Counted from the stretch's first letter, positions 45,044-54,596 are shown. The stretch is 64,000 nucleotides of DNA from Filimonas effusa (GCF_004118675.1 NZ_SDHZ01000001.1:2666001-2730000); one strand, 5' to 3'. Numbers and translations: made by a program. The notes: a model not told the origin generated them from the sequence alone.

Positions 45044-46177
45044 TTAGTTTTTATTTATGTATTCGGTTACAGACGATGTAATAAAATCCAATTGTTCCGT
45101 ATCTAACTCTGTATGCATAGGCAGTGAAAGAACCCTTTCTGTTAACCAGTCGGTAACGGAGAGTTCATACTGGGGCAGTCCAAATGCATCAAACATTTTT
45201 TGTTTATGGCCTGGCACAGGATAATAGATCATGGAAGGGATATGCTTTTCAGCAAGATATTGGTTCAATCCGTTCCGGTCTATCCCTTCCAGCACCAGTG
45301 TATATTGGTGGTATACGTGGTTGCTGTAAGATGCCAGGGATGGCGTTGTGATACCAGGAACGCCGGCGAATGCTTTGGTATAGTATCCGGCGGCTTTGTT
45401 TCTGGCCTGAATATAATTATCCAGTTCACGCAGCTTAATTTTCAAGATGGCGGCCTGAATGGTGTCTAACCTGGAATTGCAGCCTACGATATCGTGATAA
45501 TAGCGTCTGCTTTGTCCATGGTTAGCAATCATTTTGAGCTTGTCGGCCAGGGTATCGTTATTAGTAAAGATAGCACCTCCGTCACCATATCCGCCTAAAT
45601 TTTTTGAAGGAAAGAAAGAAGTAGTGCCGATATCGCCGATGCTACCGGTTTTTTTGATGGTGCCATCGCTGAATTTCACCTCGCAGCCAATAGCCTGTGC
45701 ATTGTCTTCGATCACGGGCAGGTTGTATTCTGCGGCAATTTTCATGATCTCCTCCATATTGGCGGCATGACCATAAAGGTGAACAGGAACGATCGCCTTC
45801 GTTTTCGGCGTTATGGCTTTGCGGATCCCTTCGGGGTCGATACAGAAGGTTTCGCGGTCAACATCAACAAAAACCGGCTTCAGCTGCAGCAGCGCCACAA
45901 CTTCGGTAGTGGCAATAAAAGTAAAGGAAGGGGTGATCACTTCGTCGCCGGGTTTCAGGTCCAGCGCCATGAGAGCAATCTGGAGCGCATCAGTACCGTT
46001 GGCGCAGGGAATAACATGTTTTACACCCAGGTATGCAGAAAGGTCCGCAGCTAAATCATGCACGGGCTTGCCGTTGATAAAAGCGCTGCTTTCCAGGACA
46101 TCAATTACAGCTTTATCTATTTCGGTCTTAAGTTTCTGATATTGGCTCTTCAAGTCAACCATTTGTATGGTCTTCAT
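45044..46177 (-). CDS. DegT/DnrJ/EryC1/StrS-family sugar aminotransferase
   Basis: PLP-dependent aminotransferase acting on keto-sugar nucleotides, 377 residues. Typical elements: ANGTDALQIAL, PSFTFIATTEVV, EDNAQAIGC and the PLP lysine 192 in TSFFPSKNLGGYGDGG. The sequence resembles the WbpE/WlbC group that aminates UDP-3-keto-HexNAc uronic acids, which would fit the UDP-HexNAc dehydrogenase in the same cluster, but that specificity is inferred. Cytosolic. Confidence 0.88.
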   Translation of the reverse strand: MKTIQMVDLKSQYQKLKTEIDKAVIDVLESSAFINGKPVHDLAADLSAYLGVKHVIPCANGTDALQIALMALDLKPGDEVITPSFTFIATTEVVALLQLKPVFVDVDRETFCIDPEGIRKAITPKTKAIVPVHLYGHAANMEEIMKIAAEYNLPVIEDNAQAIGCEVKFSDGTIKKTGSIGDIGTTSFFPSKNLGGYGDGGAIFTNNDTLADKLKMIANHGQSRRYYHDIVGCNSRLDTIQAAILKIKLRELDNYIQARNKAAGYYTKAFAGVPGITTPSLASYSNHVYHQYTLVLEGIDRNGLNQYLAEKHIPSMIYYPVPGHKQKMFDAFGLPQYELSVTDWLTERVLSLPMHTELDTEQLDFITSSVTEYINKN

Positions 46178-46222
46178 ATCTCTGTAATTTGTTGAATGCC
46201 GACAAAACTAACGGAAAAAATG

Positions 46223-47563
46223 TCAAAAGGTTATTTTTCGTTTACCGATCATACCGGAAACCCTTTTGTTCAGAAAAACGGCCGAACAGGTTAGCCCGGT
46301 GACAAATCCGATCCACATACCGGCGGCTCCCATTTCGAAGGTAAAAGCCATCAGGCAGCCTATAGGAATACCTAATACCCAGTAAGCCAGCGCTACATAT
46401 AAAGTGGGAATACGCACATCTTTCATCCCCCTGAGCAGCCCTACTCCTACTGCCTGGGCAGCATCGGACATCTGGAAAAGCGCCGCATACAACATAAGTA
46501 CCGAGGTAAGGGACACCACCGCCGCATCGCTGTTGAAGGCAAGTGGCAGCTTATGACGCAATACAACAAATAATACCGCACAGATAAGCCCGTATAAAAG
46601 TCCGCTTAGCACCGTACTCCGGGCAATACGCCTGATATCATCCCAGTTATTTCTGCCCCATGCATTGCTGGTACGGATAGATCCGCCCTGTGCCAGTCCT
46701 ATCGACACCATAAAAGTAAAAGCAGCACAGCTAAGCGCAATATGGTGCGCTGCCTGCTGAACAGCGCCAAGTGTACCTATGATAATACCGGAAATTGCAA
46801 ATGCCCCCGACTCCATCCCTCCCTGCAAGCTGGCAGGCACGCCTATATGCAGCAGTTCGCGGATGGTAGACAGCTGCAGTTTCCACTGGCTCCTGCGGGC
46901 AGCTACATATCTTTTAAAAATGGGATGTATGGCTACTATCAGTAATAGCGCCACCAATATAATAATACGTGTAATAAGCGTACCGGCACCCGCCCCCATC
47001 AGCTCCCACCGGGGAAAACCCCAGTTACCGTATACCAGCAGCCAGTTGATACCTATGTTTATTGGCAGCGCCAGCATAGACAACACCATGGCCGTACGCG
47101 TGCGCTCCAGTCCATCGGTGAACTGCTTTACCGCTATGAACATAAGCATGGGAATAGTAGACCATGCCATGATACGCATATAAGGAGCTGCCAGCGCCGC
47201 CACCTCGGCATCCTGCTTCAGGTGAAAAAGAATACCGGTTCCCATATTAAGCAAAACCGCAATAAGTAAAGCCGTTACCGTACATAACCAAAACCCGTTG
47301 TACAAATAATGCGACACCCGCAGCCCGTCTTTACGGCCGTGCGCCATGGATACCGTTTGCGATACCGACATGGTAATGCCAATGCCCAGTACAAAAGGAA
47401 TATTCATGACGCTGTTTACCAGCGCTGCCGCCGCAAGGTGTTTATAGCTGATAGCACCTACCATCACATTGTCGATAATGCCCAATGCCATTTGCGTAAG
47501 CTCTCCCAATATGATAGGCCCCGATAATCGCCACGTTTTCCAGGCTTCGTTTCTGATAGACAT
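46223..47563 (-). CDS. MATE-family efflux transporter
   Basis: A 446-residue integral membrane protein with about 12 helices and the two-fold MATE pattern: GPIILGELTQMALGIIDNVMVG in the first half and VPASLQGGMESGAFAISG in the second. MATE proteins export cationic drugs with Na+ or H+, and related members of the MOP superfamily flip polysaccharide precursors. It lies 45 bases upstream of the aminotransferase gene and could be its operon leader. Its ATG at 47563 is divergent from kdtA. Confidence 0.9.
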   Translation of the reverse strand: MSIRNEAWKTWRLSGPIILGELTQMALGIIDNVMVGAISYKHLAAAALVNSVMNIPFVLGIGITMSVSQTVSMAHGRKDGLRVSHYLYNGFWLCTVTALLIAVLLNMGTGILFHLKQDAEVAALAAPYMRIMAWSTIPMLMFIAVKQFTDGLERTRTAMVLSMLALPINIGINWLLVYGNWGFPRWELMGAGAGTLITRIIILVALLLIVAIHPIFKRYVAARRSQWKLQLSTIRELLHIGVPASLQGGMESGAFAISGIIIGTLGAVQQAAHHIALSCAAFTFMVSIGLAQGGSIRTSNAWGRNNWDDIRRIARSTVLSGLLYGLICAVLFVVLRHKLPLAFNSDAAVVSLTSVLMLYAALFQMSDAAQAVGVGLLRGMKDVRIPTLYVALAYWVLGIPIGCLMAFTFEMGAAGMWIGFVTGLTCSAVFLNKRVSGMIGKRKITF

Positions 47564-47623
47564 AAGGCGGCGAAATTAATAATATCAGACAGAAACTTTT
47601 TCTTTGTAATACAAATACAATCT

Positions 47624-48880
47624 ATGGGTAAGCTGTTTTATATCCTGTTCATTCGACTGTATCCGCTTGTGGCTCGGGTATTATCGCTTTTTAATAAGAA
47701 GGCGGGGCTATGGGTGAAAGGGCGGCAACAGGTAATGACACGTTTGCAGGAAACATTTGCCCGGGAACAAAGACCGGTACTATGGATGCATTGCGCTTCG
47801 CTGGGAGAATTTGAGCAGGGACGCCCCATACTGGAAGCTTTACGCGGCAATTATCCCGGGTACGCGATCTTACTGACCTTTTTTTCTCCCTCAGGTTATG
47901 AAGTGCGCAAAAACTATGAAGGCGCCGATCATATTTTTTATCTACCGATGGACGCCCCCGCACGTGCCCGCAATTTTTATGATATCGTACGCCCGCAACT
48001 GGTGTTATTTGTGAAATACGAATACTGGTATTTTTATTTGAGAGAAGCAAGAGAAAGGAAGATCCCGCTGCTGCTGGTATCAGGCATCTTCCGTCCCGAC
48101 CAGGCGTTCTTTCACTGGTATGGCAAGTTCTACAAACATATGCTCAGCTGCTTCAATCATTTCTTTGTACAGTACAAGGCGGCTGCCCAACTGCTGGCAT
48201 CGATAGGTTACGAACATAATGTTACGGTGGCCGGCGACACCCGCTTCGACCGCGTACAGCAAATTGCCGGCGGCTTCACTCCTATTGAAGCGATAGCGCA
48301 GTTTTGCGCAGGTCATCAAGTAATTGTGGCGGGCAGTACATGGACGGAAGATGACAAAACACTCGATCATTATGTGAATACGCGCACATCGCTGCGTTAT
48401 ATCATTGCTCCTCATAATATAGATCCATCGCGGTTGAAGGAATGTTGCACCTTATATAAAGGGGCCGTACTTTTCAGCGAATGGCAAAAATGCGGCGGAC
48501 AGCTGGAAAGCCATTGTCTTATTATAGATAATATAGGTATGTTAAGCCGCCTGTATGCCTATGCCACCATTTGCTTTGTAGGAGGTGGCTTTGGAGGAGA
48601 CGGCATCCATAATATCCTGGAAGCGGCCGTATATGAAAAACCTGTTGTCTTTGGCCCTGTTTACGATAAATACCAGGAAGGAACAGACATGGTAGCGCTG
48701 CAGGGGGCTTACAGTGTAAGCGATGCCCTGCAGCTGGAACAATTACTGGATGCGTTACTATCGGATGAAGTAATGTACCAGGCGGCCTGCCGGAATGCCG
48801 GCAATTATGTTAAGGATAATACGGGGGCTACAGAACGGATCGTCTCCTATATTCAGGAGAAACGTCTTTTAACCAGCTGA
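47624..48880 (+). CDS. waaA: 3-deoxy-D-manno-octulosonic acid (Kdo) transferase
   Basis: GT30 enzyme that attaches Kdo to lipid A precursor at the inner membrane, 418 residues. Features: an N-terminal hydrophobic anchor (LFYILFIRLYPLVARVLSLF), LWMHCASLGEFEQGRPILEAL with the catalytic Glu region, VKYEYWYFYL, VAGSTWTEDD, and GGFGGDGIHNILEAAVYEKPVVFGP. Its presence shows the cell makes lipopolysaccharide. The end overlaps the convergent repeat-protein gene by 28 bases. Confidence 0.95.
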   Translation: MGKLFYILFIRLYPLVARVLSLFNKKAGLWVKGRQQVMTRLQETFAREQRPVLWMHCASLGEFEQGRPILEALRGNYPGYAILLTFFSPSGYEVRKNYEGADHIFYLPMDAPARARNFYDIVRPQLVLFVKYEYWYFYLREARERKIPLLLVSGIFRPDQAFFHWYGKFYKHMLSCFNHFFVQYKAAAQLLASIGYEHNVTVAGDTRFDRVQQIAGGFTPIEAIAQFCAGHQVIVAGSTWTEDDKTLDHYVNTRTSLRYIIAPHNIDPSRLKECCTLYKGAVLFSEWQKCGGQLESHCLIIDNIGMLSRLYAYATICFVGGGFGGDGIHNILEAAVYEKPVVFGPVYDKYQEGTDMVALQGAYSVSDALQLEQLLDALLSDEVMYQAACRNAGNYVKDNTGATERIVSYIQEKRLLTS

Positions 48881-50514
48881 TCGAAATGATGTACCGACTC
48901 GCTTGATTCGTTCCAGCCCAGTTTTACTTTCAGCTCACGCTGTATCCAGTATTGCGCTTCGGGTAGTATGCTGAAGCTGTTGATGGTTTTGAGCGAGCGC
49001 TCGTACATGGTTTCATCGCCACGGAACAGTTCATTAATGAAAAGATACCTGTCGTTGATGCCAATCGCCTTTTTAAGATCCCTGATGGGGCTGCCCTGTA
49101 ACATGCTGCCCAGTTCAATTTTTTCGACCCTGAGCTTTTCATTCAGGCTTTCACTGTCGGCAGAGACGATACTATCGTTCAGTTCTGCTTTTTTAGCATT
49201 ATCCTGCTGCGCCAGCGTGGGTACTTCGGAAAACGGATCAAATGGCCAGTGCCTTCCCGGTCCGTGTTGCGGGCCTGCTGACTGAGGGGTGCTATCTCCC
49301 GGCTGTTGCGGGGTGGTTTCCGGCGGTGGCGTCACCGCTATATTACGTCCTTCAGGATGTTGGGTGCCGGGTTGATGCACCTGTTGCGGTTGCTGCACCT
49401 GCGCCTGTTCGTTTTCGGATAAGTGCACTTCGGCCTGGTGTTCCTGCCCGGAAGACGCCGGCTGCGGCGCTTGTGACTGCTCTTGTGACTGCTGCGTATG
49501 CGGCTGTCCTTGCAATTGCTGTCCTTGCAATTGCTGTCCTTGCGACTGCGACACTTGCGACTGTTGCGTATGTGGCGGCTGCGTATGTGGCGGTTGCAGA
49601 TGTGGCGACGATGCTTGTGGCGGTTGCAGATGTGGCGGCAATGCAGATGGAACCTGCTCCGTTTGCTGCTGTGAATGCCCGATATGAGACTGTGACTCCT
49701 GGTATGCTTGCTCCGTTTGCCGGACAGGTGGTTGTTGCTGTGACTCGTGTTGAGTTTGTTCTGCTTGCTGAGCCGGCTGCTGCGCTTGTGCCTGCGCCTG
49801 TTGCGCCTGCGATTGCAGCACCTGCTGCGCCTGTGCCTGCGCCTGCTGCGCCCGCTGATACCACAACGCTGCTGCCGGTATAAACTCCTCCGCCAGTGGA
49901 TTGGTAGCCTGCTGAGGAGCCGCTGATTGCGGTACTGGCGGCGCCTCTTGTTGCGAAGACGCTACCGTTTGCGAAGACGCTGCCGGTTGTTGAGCGGCTA
50001 CATGCTGTTGAGCGGCTATGGGTTGTTGCGCTGCTGCAGATTGCTGAGGAGCTACCGGCTGTTTGGCTTCTGCCATTGGTGAAACGCCCGGTTCCTGAAG
50101 GTCTGGCGCTTCCTGAACACCTGCCGGTTCCCTGACATCTGCTTGCTGCCCGGGAATATGTCCGGCGCCGGCTGGCTGTTGAACTGCTGTACCGGTACCC
50201 ATTGCGGCAGTTTCCGGAACAGCGGCTGCATATGCTGTCTGTGAAGCAGCAGCTGCATGAGCCGAAACTTCCTGCCCATTAGCTGGCAATGATGACGTAT
50301 TATTATGATGATAAACCTGCTGCGGTCTGGGCATTGCAGCCTGAACGGCAGGGATAACAACAGAAACTTTTTCGGAGGTGTTATTTTCAGATGCGTATAA
50401 CTGCTGCTGCAGCTCGGCAAGTAACATTTGAGCGGTCATCAATAACCGGCCCGCCTGCGCCTGCTGCTCATATTGTTCAAGCAATTTATGTATAAGAGTA
50501 CCTACTCTTTCCAT
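48853..50514 (-). CDS. Glutamine/alanine-rich repeat protein with non-repetitive C-terminal domain
   Basis: About 553 residues. Residues 1-50 are helical (MERVGTLIHKLLEQYEQQAQ...), then about 350 residues are low-complexity Gln/Pro/Ala/His repeats (for example QPPHTQ, QLQGQ, AQQP). The last ~100 residues are a non-repetitive domain with RDLKKAIGINDRYLFINELF and YERSLKTINSFSIL followed by a tryptophan-containing end. I recall this C-terminal domain from many Bacteroidota proteins of unknown function. No signal peptide. I favour ATG 50514 over 50556, because a plus-strand promoter box for tdk (50523-50530) lies in the extra region and the extra residues look non-conserved, but the longer form is possible. 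Confidence 0.75.
   Translation of the reverse strand: MERVGTLIHKLLEQYEQQAQAGRLLMTAQMLLAELQQQLYASENNTSEKVSVVIPAVQAAMPRPQQVYHHNNTSSLPANGQEVSAHAAAASQTAYAAAVPETAAMGTGTAVQQPAGAGHIPGQQADVREPAGVQEAPDLQEPGVSPMAEAKQPVAPQQSAAAQQPIAAQQHVAAQQPAASSQTVASSQQEAPPVPQSAAPQQATNPLAEEFIPAAALWYQRAQQAQAQAQQVLQSQAQQAQAQAQQPAQQAEQTQHESQQQPPVRQTEQAYQESQSHIGHSQQQTEQVPSALPPHLQPPQASSPHLQPPHTQPPHTQQSQVSQSQGQQLQGQQLQGQPHTQQSQEQSQAPQPASSGQEHQAEVHLSENEQAQVQQPQQVHQPGTQHPEGRNIAVTPPPETTPQQPGDSTPQSAGPQHGPGRHWPFDPFSEVPTLAQQDNAKKAELNDSIVSADSESLNEKLRVEKIELGSMLQGSPIRDLKKAIGINDRYLFINELFRGDETMYERSLKTINSFSILPEAQYWIQRELKVKLGWNESSESVHHFDQLVKRRFS
49505..49549 (-). repeat. Tandem 15-base repeats in the Gln-rich gene
   Basis: Three near-identical 15-base units (tgtccttgcaattgc twice, then a variant) encode the QLQGQ repeats. 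Further degenerate repeats of atgtggcgg units continue to about 49640. Length variation between strains would be expected. Confidence 0.75.
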
Positions 50515-50522
50515 AGTATCTG

Positions 50523-50530
50523 TACTTTTG
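50523..50530 (+). promoter_or_regulatory. -7 element of tdk
   Basis: TACTTTTG, a perfect TAnnTTTG, 68 bases upstream of the tdk ATG. It lies within the 5' end of the divergent repeat-protein gene. Confidence 0.45.
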
Positions 50531-50598
50531 GGGGCTCTGGAAAAACGTTCGTGCATTAAAGTTAATAAGGTTTAGTCTTTAAATACAAGATTTGGCAA

Positions 50599-51165
50599 AT
50601 GTTTATAGAACCCAATTTTACAGGAGAAAAAAGAGGATCCATTGAAGTGATATGCGGTTCTATGTTCAGTGGCAAAACAGAAGAGCTGATCCGCAGGCTC
50701 AAAAGAGTGCGTATTGCCAACCAGCGCGTGGAAATATTTAAACCGGCTATCGATATACGTTATCATGAAACCGAAGTAGTAAGCCACGACGCCAATAGCA
50801 TTGCGTCTACCCCGGTCGAAAACTCCCAGACCATTCTCCTGCTTGCCCAGGATGTTGATGTCGTGGGCATCGATGAAGCCCAGTTCTTTGATGCTGAAAT
50901 CATGCATGTTTGCCAAACTTTAGCGATAAAAGGAATAAGAGTAATAGTGGCAGGACTGGATATGGATTACACAGGCAAACCGTTTGGCCCTATGCCGCAA
51001 TTACTGGCAATTGCCGACTTCATTACCAAACTACATGCCATTTGCGTTAAATGCGGCAGCATTGCAAGTATCTCGTACCGCAAAACTTCGCAGAACGGAC
51101 AGGTATTGTTAGGGGAAAAAGATGTTTATGAACCCCGGTGCTGGAAATGCTTCAGGGCCGATTGA
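50599..51165 (+). CDS. tdk: Thymidine kinase (type II, TK1-like)
   Basis: Salvage enzyme that phosphorylates thymidine with ATP, 188 residues. P-loop [19 protein letters not shown] (Walker B-like), the lasso [16 protein letters not shown], and four zinc cysteines (CVKCGS and CWKC). Divergent from the Gln-rich protein gene. The 186 bases after it hold an 11-base tandem repeat. Confidence 0.97.
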   Translation: MFIEPNFTGEKRGSIEVICGSMFSGKTEELIRRLKRVRIANQRVEIFKPAIDIRYHETEVVSHDANSIASTPVENSQTILLLAQDVDVVGIDEAQFFDAEIMHVCQTLAIKGIRVIVAGLDMDYTGKPFGPMPQLLAIADFITKLHAICVKCGSIASISYRKTSQNGQVLLGEKDVYEPRCWKCFRAD

Positions 51166-51250
51166 TCAATTACGGAGCAATACCATTTAAAACATATCTG
51201 AAACTTGTATGGCTATACTTAAGAGATACGCAGGGTATACGATAACCGCA

Positions 51251-51294
51251 CTTACATCGCAGTTGCATCGCACTTGTATCGCACTTGCATCGCA
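51251..51294 (+). repeat. Four 11-base tandem repeats upstream of ccmB
   Basis: Units cttacatcgca, gttgcatcgca, cttgtatcgca and cttgcatcgca at 51251-51294, followed by a partial copy. The period of 11 bases places each copy on the same face of the helix. They lie between tdk and ccmB, 57 bases before the ccmB start. Confidence 0.8.
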
Positions 51295-51351
51295 CTTGCT
51301 CCTCCCGGCCGGCCCCCGTAAATCCGTCAGCTACTACAACAAAAAAGCATT

Positions 51352-52005
51352 ATGGCAAATCATATAATAACCCTGGTGAAAAAAGACCTGCTGCTGGAAA
51401 TAAGGCAACAGTATAGCTTGTATGGCGTATTATTATATATAGCCTCTACAACATTCGTAGTGTATTTAATCATGGGACAGCCGGAAAATGAGGTCTGGAA
51501 TGCTTTGTTTTGGGTGGTTCAGTTATTTGTTTGCGTCAATGGAGTAGCTAAAAGCTTTCTGCAGGAACAAAAAGGACGCATGTTATATTTTTATACTATA
51601 GCAGGAGCAAGAGATTTCATTCTTTCAAAACTTATTTTTAATGTACTGCTCATGCTGGTGATGACCATTCTTGGCCTGGCCATTTTCCTCCTGCTGCTTG
51701 GAAATCCGCTGGAACAGTTCTTCACATTCTTCGGAGTTGCCTGCCTGGGCGGGTTTGGACTCAGCCTTATCTTCACTTTCCTGTCTGCTATAGCTGCCAA
51801 AGCACAACAACAGGCCTCATTGGTAGCCGTTATGGGGTTCCCGCTTATCATACCACAACTGCTGTTACTGGTAAAAATTGCTAAGATCGCCTTTGCCCCC
51901 ATCGTACAAACAGGTCTTACCCAAATGATACTTTTATTGGTAGCATTTGATATACTGGTAATACTCCTGGCGGTGATCCTCTTTCCTTTCTTATGGAAAG
52001 ACTAA
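51352..52005 (+). CDS. ccmB: Heme exporter membrane subunit CcmB
   Basis: Permease of the CcmAB ABC complex of cytochrome c maturation system I, 217 residues with about six membrane helices. It begins VKKDLLLEIRQQYSLYGVLLY and contains the family segment GVAKSFLQEQKGRMLYFY. The ATPase CcmA is not adjacent. The next gene, ccmC, lies after 222 bases and has its own promoter. Confidence 0.9.
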   Translation: MANHIITLVKKDLLLEIRQQYSLYGVLLYIASTTFVVYLIMGQPENEVWNALFWVVQLFVCVNGVAKSFLQEQKGRMLYFYTIAGARDFILSKLIFNVLLMLVMTILGLAIFLLLLGNPLEQFFTFFGVACLGGFGLSLIFTFLSAIAAKAQQQASLVAVMGFPLIIPQLLLLVKIAKIAFAPIVQTGLTQMILLLVAFDILVILLAVILFPFLWKD

Positions 52006-52143
52006 TGTTACCAGGCAACAGCAAGCCATCAAACACACTCATTTCAGGGGGAAACCGTTTTATAAACGATCAAAACTTTTAAATAATTGGTTAATCCTTA
52101 TAAAAATTAAAAAGCTAACACGCGTATGTTAAACCTTTCCCCC

Positions 52144-52151
52144 TAATTTTG
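52144..52151 (+). promoter_or_regulatory. -7 element of ccmC
   Basis: TAATTTTG, a perfect TAnnTTTG, about 75 bases before the ccmC ATG 52228. No good -33 element. Confidence 0.45.
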
Positions 52152-52227
52152 CCCGCAGAAACAAATGAACTGATCAGGATTGCTTGCCCACTCCAATTTC
52201 CTGGTTCCTGTTTGTAAAACAATTAGA

Positions 52228-52908
52228 ATGATTCGACAATCGTGGTGGAAGATTTTGTCATTTGCCCTACTCCTGTATGTGAGTATCATGGGATTCATGG
52301 TGAAGGTGCCTGTACTGGATGGCCGGTTGCAGCATACCATCCGAAACCTGTTCTTTCATGTGCCTATGTGGGTGGCAATGATGGTTCTGTTCACAATTTC
52401 AGTGGTAAACGCTATTAAGTACCTGCGTTATCAAAAGCCCTTGTACGACATTTATGCAACGGAGTTTGCACTCACGGGTTGTATATTTTCAATACTGGGT
52501 TTAACAACCGGTATGATCTGGGCCAACTATCAATGGGGAGCAGCCTGGAGTAACGATCCCAAGCAAAATGGCGCAGCCATAGGCATCCTTATTTACTTCG
52601 CTTATTTCGTAGTAAGAGGTTCTCTTACCGACATGGATAAGCGGGCCCGCATTAGCGCAGTCTATAATGTATTCGCGTTTTGCATGCTGTTCCCAACCAT
52701 ATGGATCCTTCCCAGGTTAACGGAAAGTTTACACCCCGGAGGACAGGGCAGCGAAGGCAACCCGGCACTCAATCCCGACGACAGCACACCTGCCATGAAA
52801 ATGGTGATGTTCCCGGCATTTATCGGCTGGACGCTGTTAAGCATCTGGATCGCAACCTTAAGAGTTCGTTTACGTATAATTTCCGAAAAGCATATTTCGA
52901 ATGGATAA
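52228..52908 (+). CDS. ccmC: Heme-handling membrane protein CcmC
   Basis: Delivers heme to CcmE during cytochrome c maturation, 226 residues with about six membrane helices. Conserved parts: FFHVPMWVAMMVLFTISV with a periplasmic heme-ligand histidine, and a tryptophan-rich loop GMIWANYQWGAAWSNDPKQN, where the usual WWD motif is reduced. ATG 52228 starts a normal N-terminus (MIRQSWWKIL); an upstream TTG at 52180 would add 16 residues. The end overlaps ccmD by 8 bases. Confidence 0.9.
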   Translation: MIRQSWWKILSFALLLYVSIMGFMVKVPVLDGRLQHTIRNLFFHVPMWVAMMVLFTISVVNAIKYLRYQKPLYDIYATEFALTGCIFSILGLTTGMIWANYQWGAAWSNDPKQNGAAIGILIYFAYFVVRGSLTDMDKRARISAVYNVFAFCMLFPTIWILPRLTESLHPGGQGSEGNPALNPDDSTPAMKMVMFPAFIGWTLLSIWIATLRVRLRIISEKHISNG

Positions 52909-53131
52909 AATAAGAAGAATCGCGGTTATGCTCGCAGGCTGCTTTATGAGCCTGGCAGCTATGGCACAGGAAGTTGCCGCACCGGCAGCAGAAAATGATC
53001 TCATGCGCTCCAACGGTAAGCTCTATGTAGTAGTGGCAGTGGTGGTAACCATTGTAACCGGCATCTTTATTTACCTGCTCAACCTCGACAGGAAGATCAG
53101 CCGTCTCGAAAAGGAGCTATCCTCGAAATAA
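52901..53131 (+). CDS. ccmD: CcmD-like small membrane protein
   Basis: A 76-residue protein with a signal-like N-terminus (MLAGCFMSLAAMAQ), a membrane helix (about 42-63, YVVVAVVVTIVTGIFIYLL) and a basic, helical tail (DRKISRLEKELSSK). Small proteins of this form after ccmC are annotated CcmD family in Bacteroidota; CcmD releases holo-CcmE from CcmABC. The call rests mainly on position and shape. Overlap with ccmC suggests coupled translation. Confidence 0.75.
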   Translation: MDKIRRIAVMLAGCFMSLAAMAQEVAAPAAENDLMRSNGKLYVVVAVVVTIVTGIFIYLLNLDRKISRLEKELSSK

Positions 53132-53177
53132 CCTGATCATTAGCAAACAAACAATTGAACATCCTAAATAGAATTGC

Positions 53178-54596
53178 ATGTCTGAACAACACTACAGCTT
53201 TTTTGACAGCGTCAATAAAAGTTTCGATAAAGCGGCTAAGTTCACGAAATGGGAATCCGGCATTTTAGAACAGATCAAGGCCTGTAACGCAGTTTACCGT
53301 ATGAAGTTCCCTGTGCGCAGAGACGGCGGTGAAATAGAGGTGATTGAAGCTTACCGCGTGCAGCACAGCCATCACAAAACGCCTTGTAAAGGCGGTATCC
53401 GCTTCAGCGAAGCGGTGAACCAGGACGAAGTAATGGCGCTGGCTGCCCTTATGACCTACAAATGCGCTATTGTAAACGTTCCTTTCGGCGGCGGTAAAGG
53501 TGGTATCAAGATCAACCCACGCGCTTACAGCGAATTCGAACTGCAAAAGATCACACGCCGTTATACTTCCGAACTTATCAAGAAAAAATTCATCGGACCC
53601 GGCACCGACGTTCCTGCTCCCGACTACGGAACAGGCGAACGCGAAATGGCCTGGATCCTGGATACCTATATGAGCATGAACCCCGGTGAAGTCGACGGCA
53701 TGGCCTGTGTTACCGGCAAACCTGTATCGCAGGGCGGTGTTCGCGGCCGTAAAGAAGCTACCGGCCTGGGCGTATTCTTTGGTGTAAGGGAAGTATGTAA
53801 TATGCCCGACATCATGAACAAACTGGGTTTAACTCCCGGCGTTAAAGACAAAACTGTTGTGGTGCAGGGTCTTGGTAACGTAGGTTATCATTCAGCGAAA
53901 TTCTTCCGCGAAGGTGGTTCCAAAGTAATCGCCATCGCAGAATACGAGGGCGCTATCTACAACGAAGCCGGCCTCAACGAAGAAGAAGTGTTCCAGCACA
54001 GAAAAGCTACCGGTTCTATCCTCAATTTCCCCGGCGCCAAAAACCTCGACAACACAAACGATGCGCTGGAACTCCAGTGCGACATCCTGATCCCTGCCGC
54101 CCTGGAGAATGTTATCAACGGCGATAACGCTCCCCGTATCAAGGCTAAGATCATTGGTGAAGCGGCAAACGGTCCTTTAACACCGGAAGCCGACGAAATC
54201 CTCGTTAAAAATGGCACACTGGTAATTCCCGATATGTACCTGAACGCAGGCGGTGTAACTGTATCTTATTTCGAATGGCTGAAAAACCTGAGCCACGTAC
54301 GTTACGGCCGTTTAGGCAAACGTTTCGACGAAAATATGAACCTGCACATCCTGAGCGCTATGGAAGGCTTAACAGGCAAAAAAGTAAGCGATACCGAAAG
54401 GAAATTCATTGCACACGGCGCCGACGAAGTTGACCTGGTACACAGCGGCCTCGAAGAAACCATGATCGATGCCACACGTGAGATCATCAATACATGGAAA
54501 GCAAATCCCGGGATCCCGGATATGCGTACTGCAGCATTCGTTGTTGCCATCAATAAAGTAGGCACTTCTTATGCAGAACTGGGCATTTTCCCATAG
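53178..54596 (+). CDS. gdhA: Glutamate dehydrogenase (Glu/Leu/Phe/Val family)
   Basis: Interconverts glutamate and 2-oxoglutarate plus ammonia, 472 residues. Substrate and catalytic segments: [24 protein letters not shown] (catalytic lysine), [20 protein letters not shown]; cofactor-binding motif [16 protein letters not shown] followed by AIAEYEGAI; and [14 protein letters not shown] or NADP preference cannot be read with confidence. It follows ccmD by 46 bases and may be co-transcribed. A terminator follows. Confidence 0.95.
   Translation: MSEQHYSFFDSVNKSFDKAAKFTKWESGILEQIKACNAVYRMKFPVRRDGGEIEVIEAYRVQHSHHKTPCKGGIRFSEAVNQDEVMALAALMTYKCAIVNVPFGGGKGGIKINPRAYSEFELQKITRRYTSELIKKKFIGPGTDVPAPDYGTGEREMAWILDTYMSMNPGEVDGMACVTGKPVSQGGVRGRKEATGLGVFFGVREVCNMPDIMNKLGLTPGVKDKTVVVQGLGNVGYHSAKFFREGGSKVIAIAEYEGAIYNEAGLNEEEVFQHRKATGSILNFPGAKNLDNTNDALELQCDILIPAALENVINGDNAPRIKAKIIGEAANGPLTPEADEILVKNGTLVIPDMYLNAGGVTVSYFEWLKNLSHVRYGRLGKRFDENMNLHILSAMEGLTGKKVSDTERKFIAHGADEVDLVHSGLEETMIDATREIINTWKANPGIPDMRTAAFVVAINKVGTSYAELGIFP

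Noticed and set aside
49505-49640. Repeats as a possible CRISPR array
   Set aside because: They are contiguous in-frame protein-coding repeats without spacers of uniform length, and no cas genes are present.
49242-49883. A 213-codon plus-strand frame and a Thr/Ala-rich minus-strand frame in the Gln-rich gene
   Set aside because: Both arise from the repeats in alternative frames and have purely low-complexity sequence.
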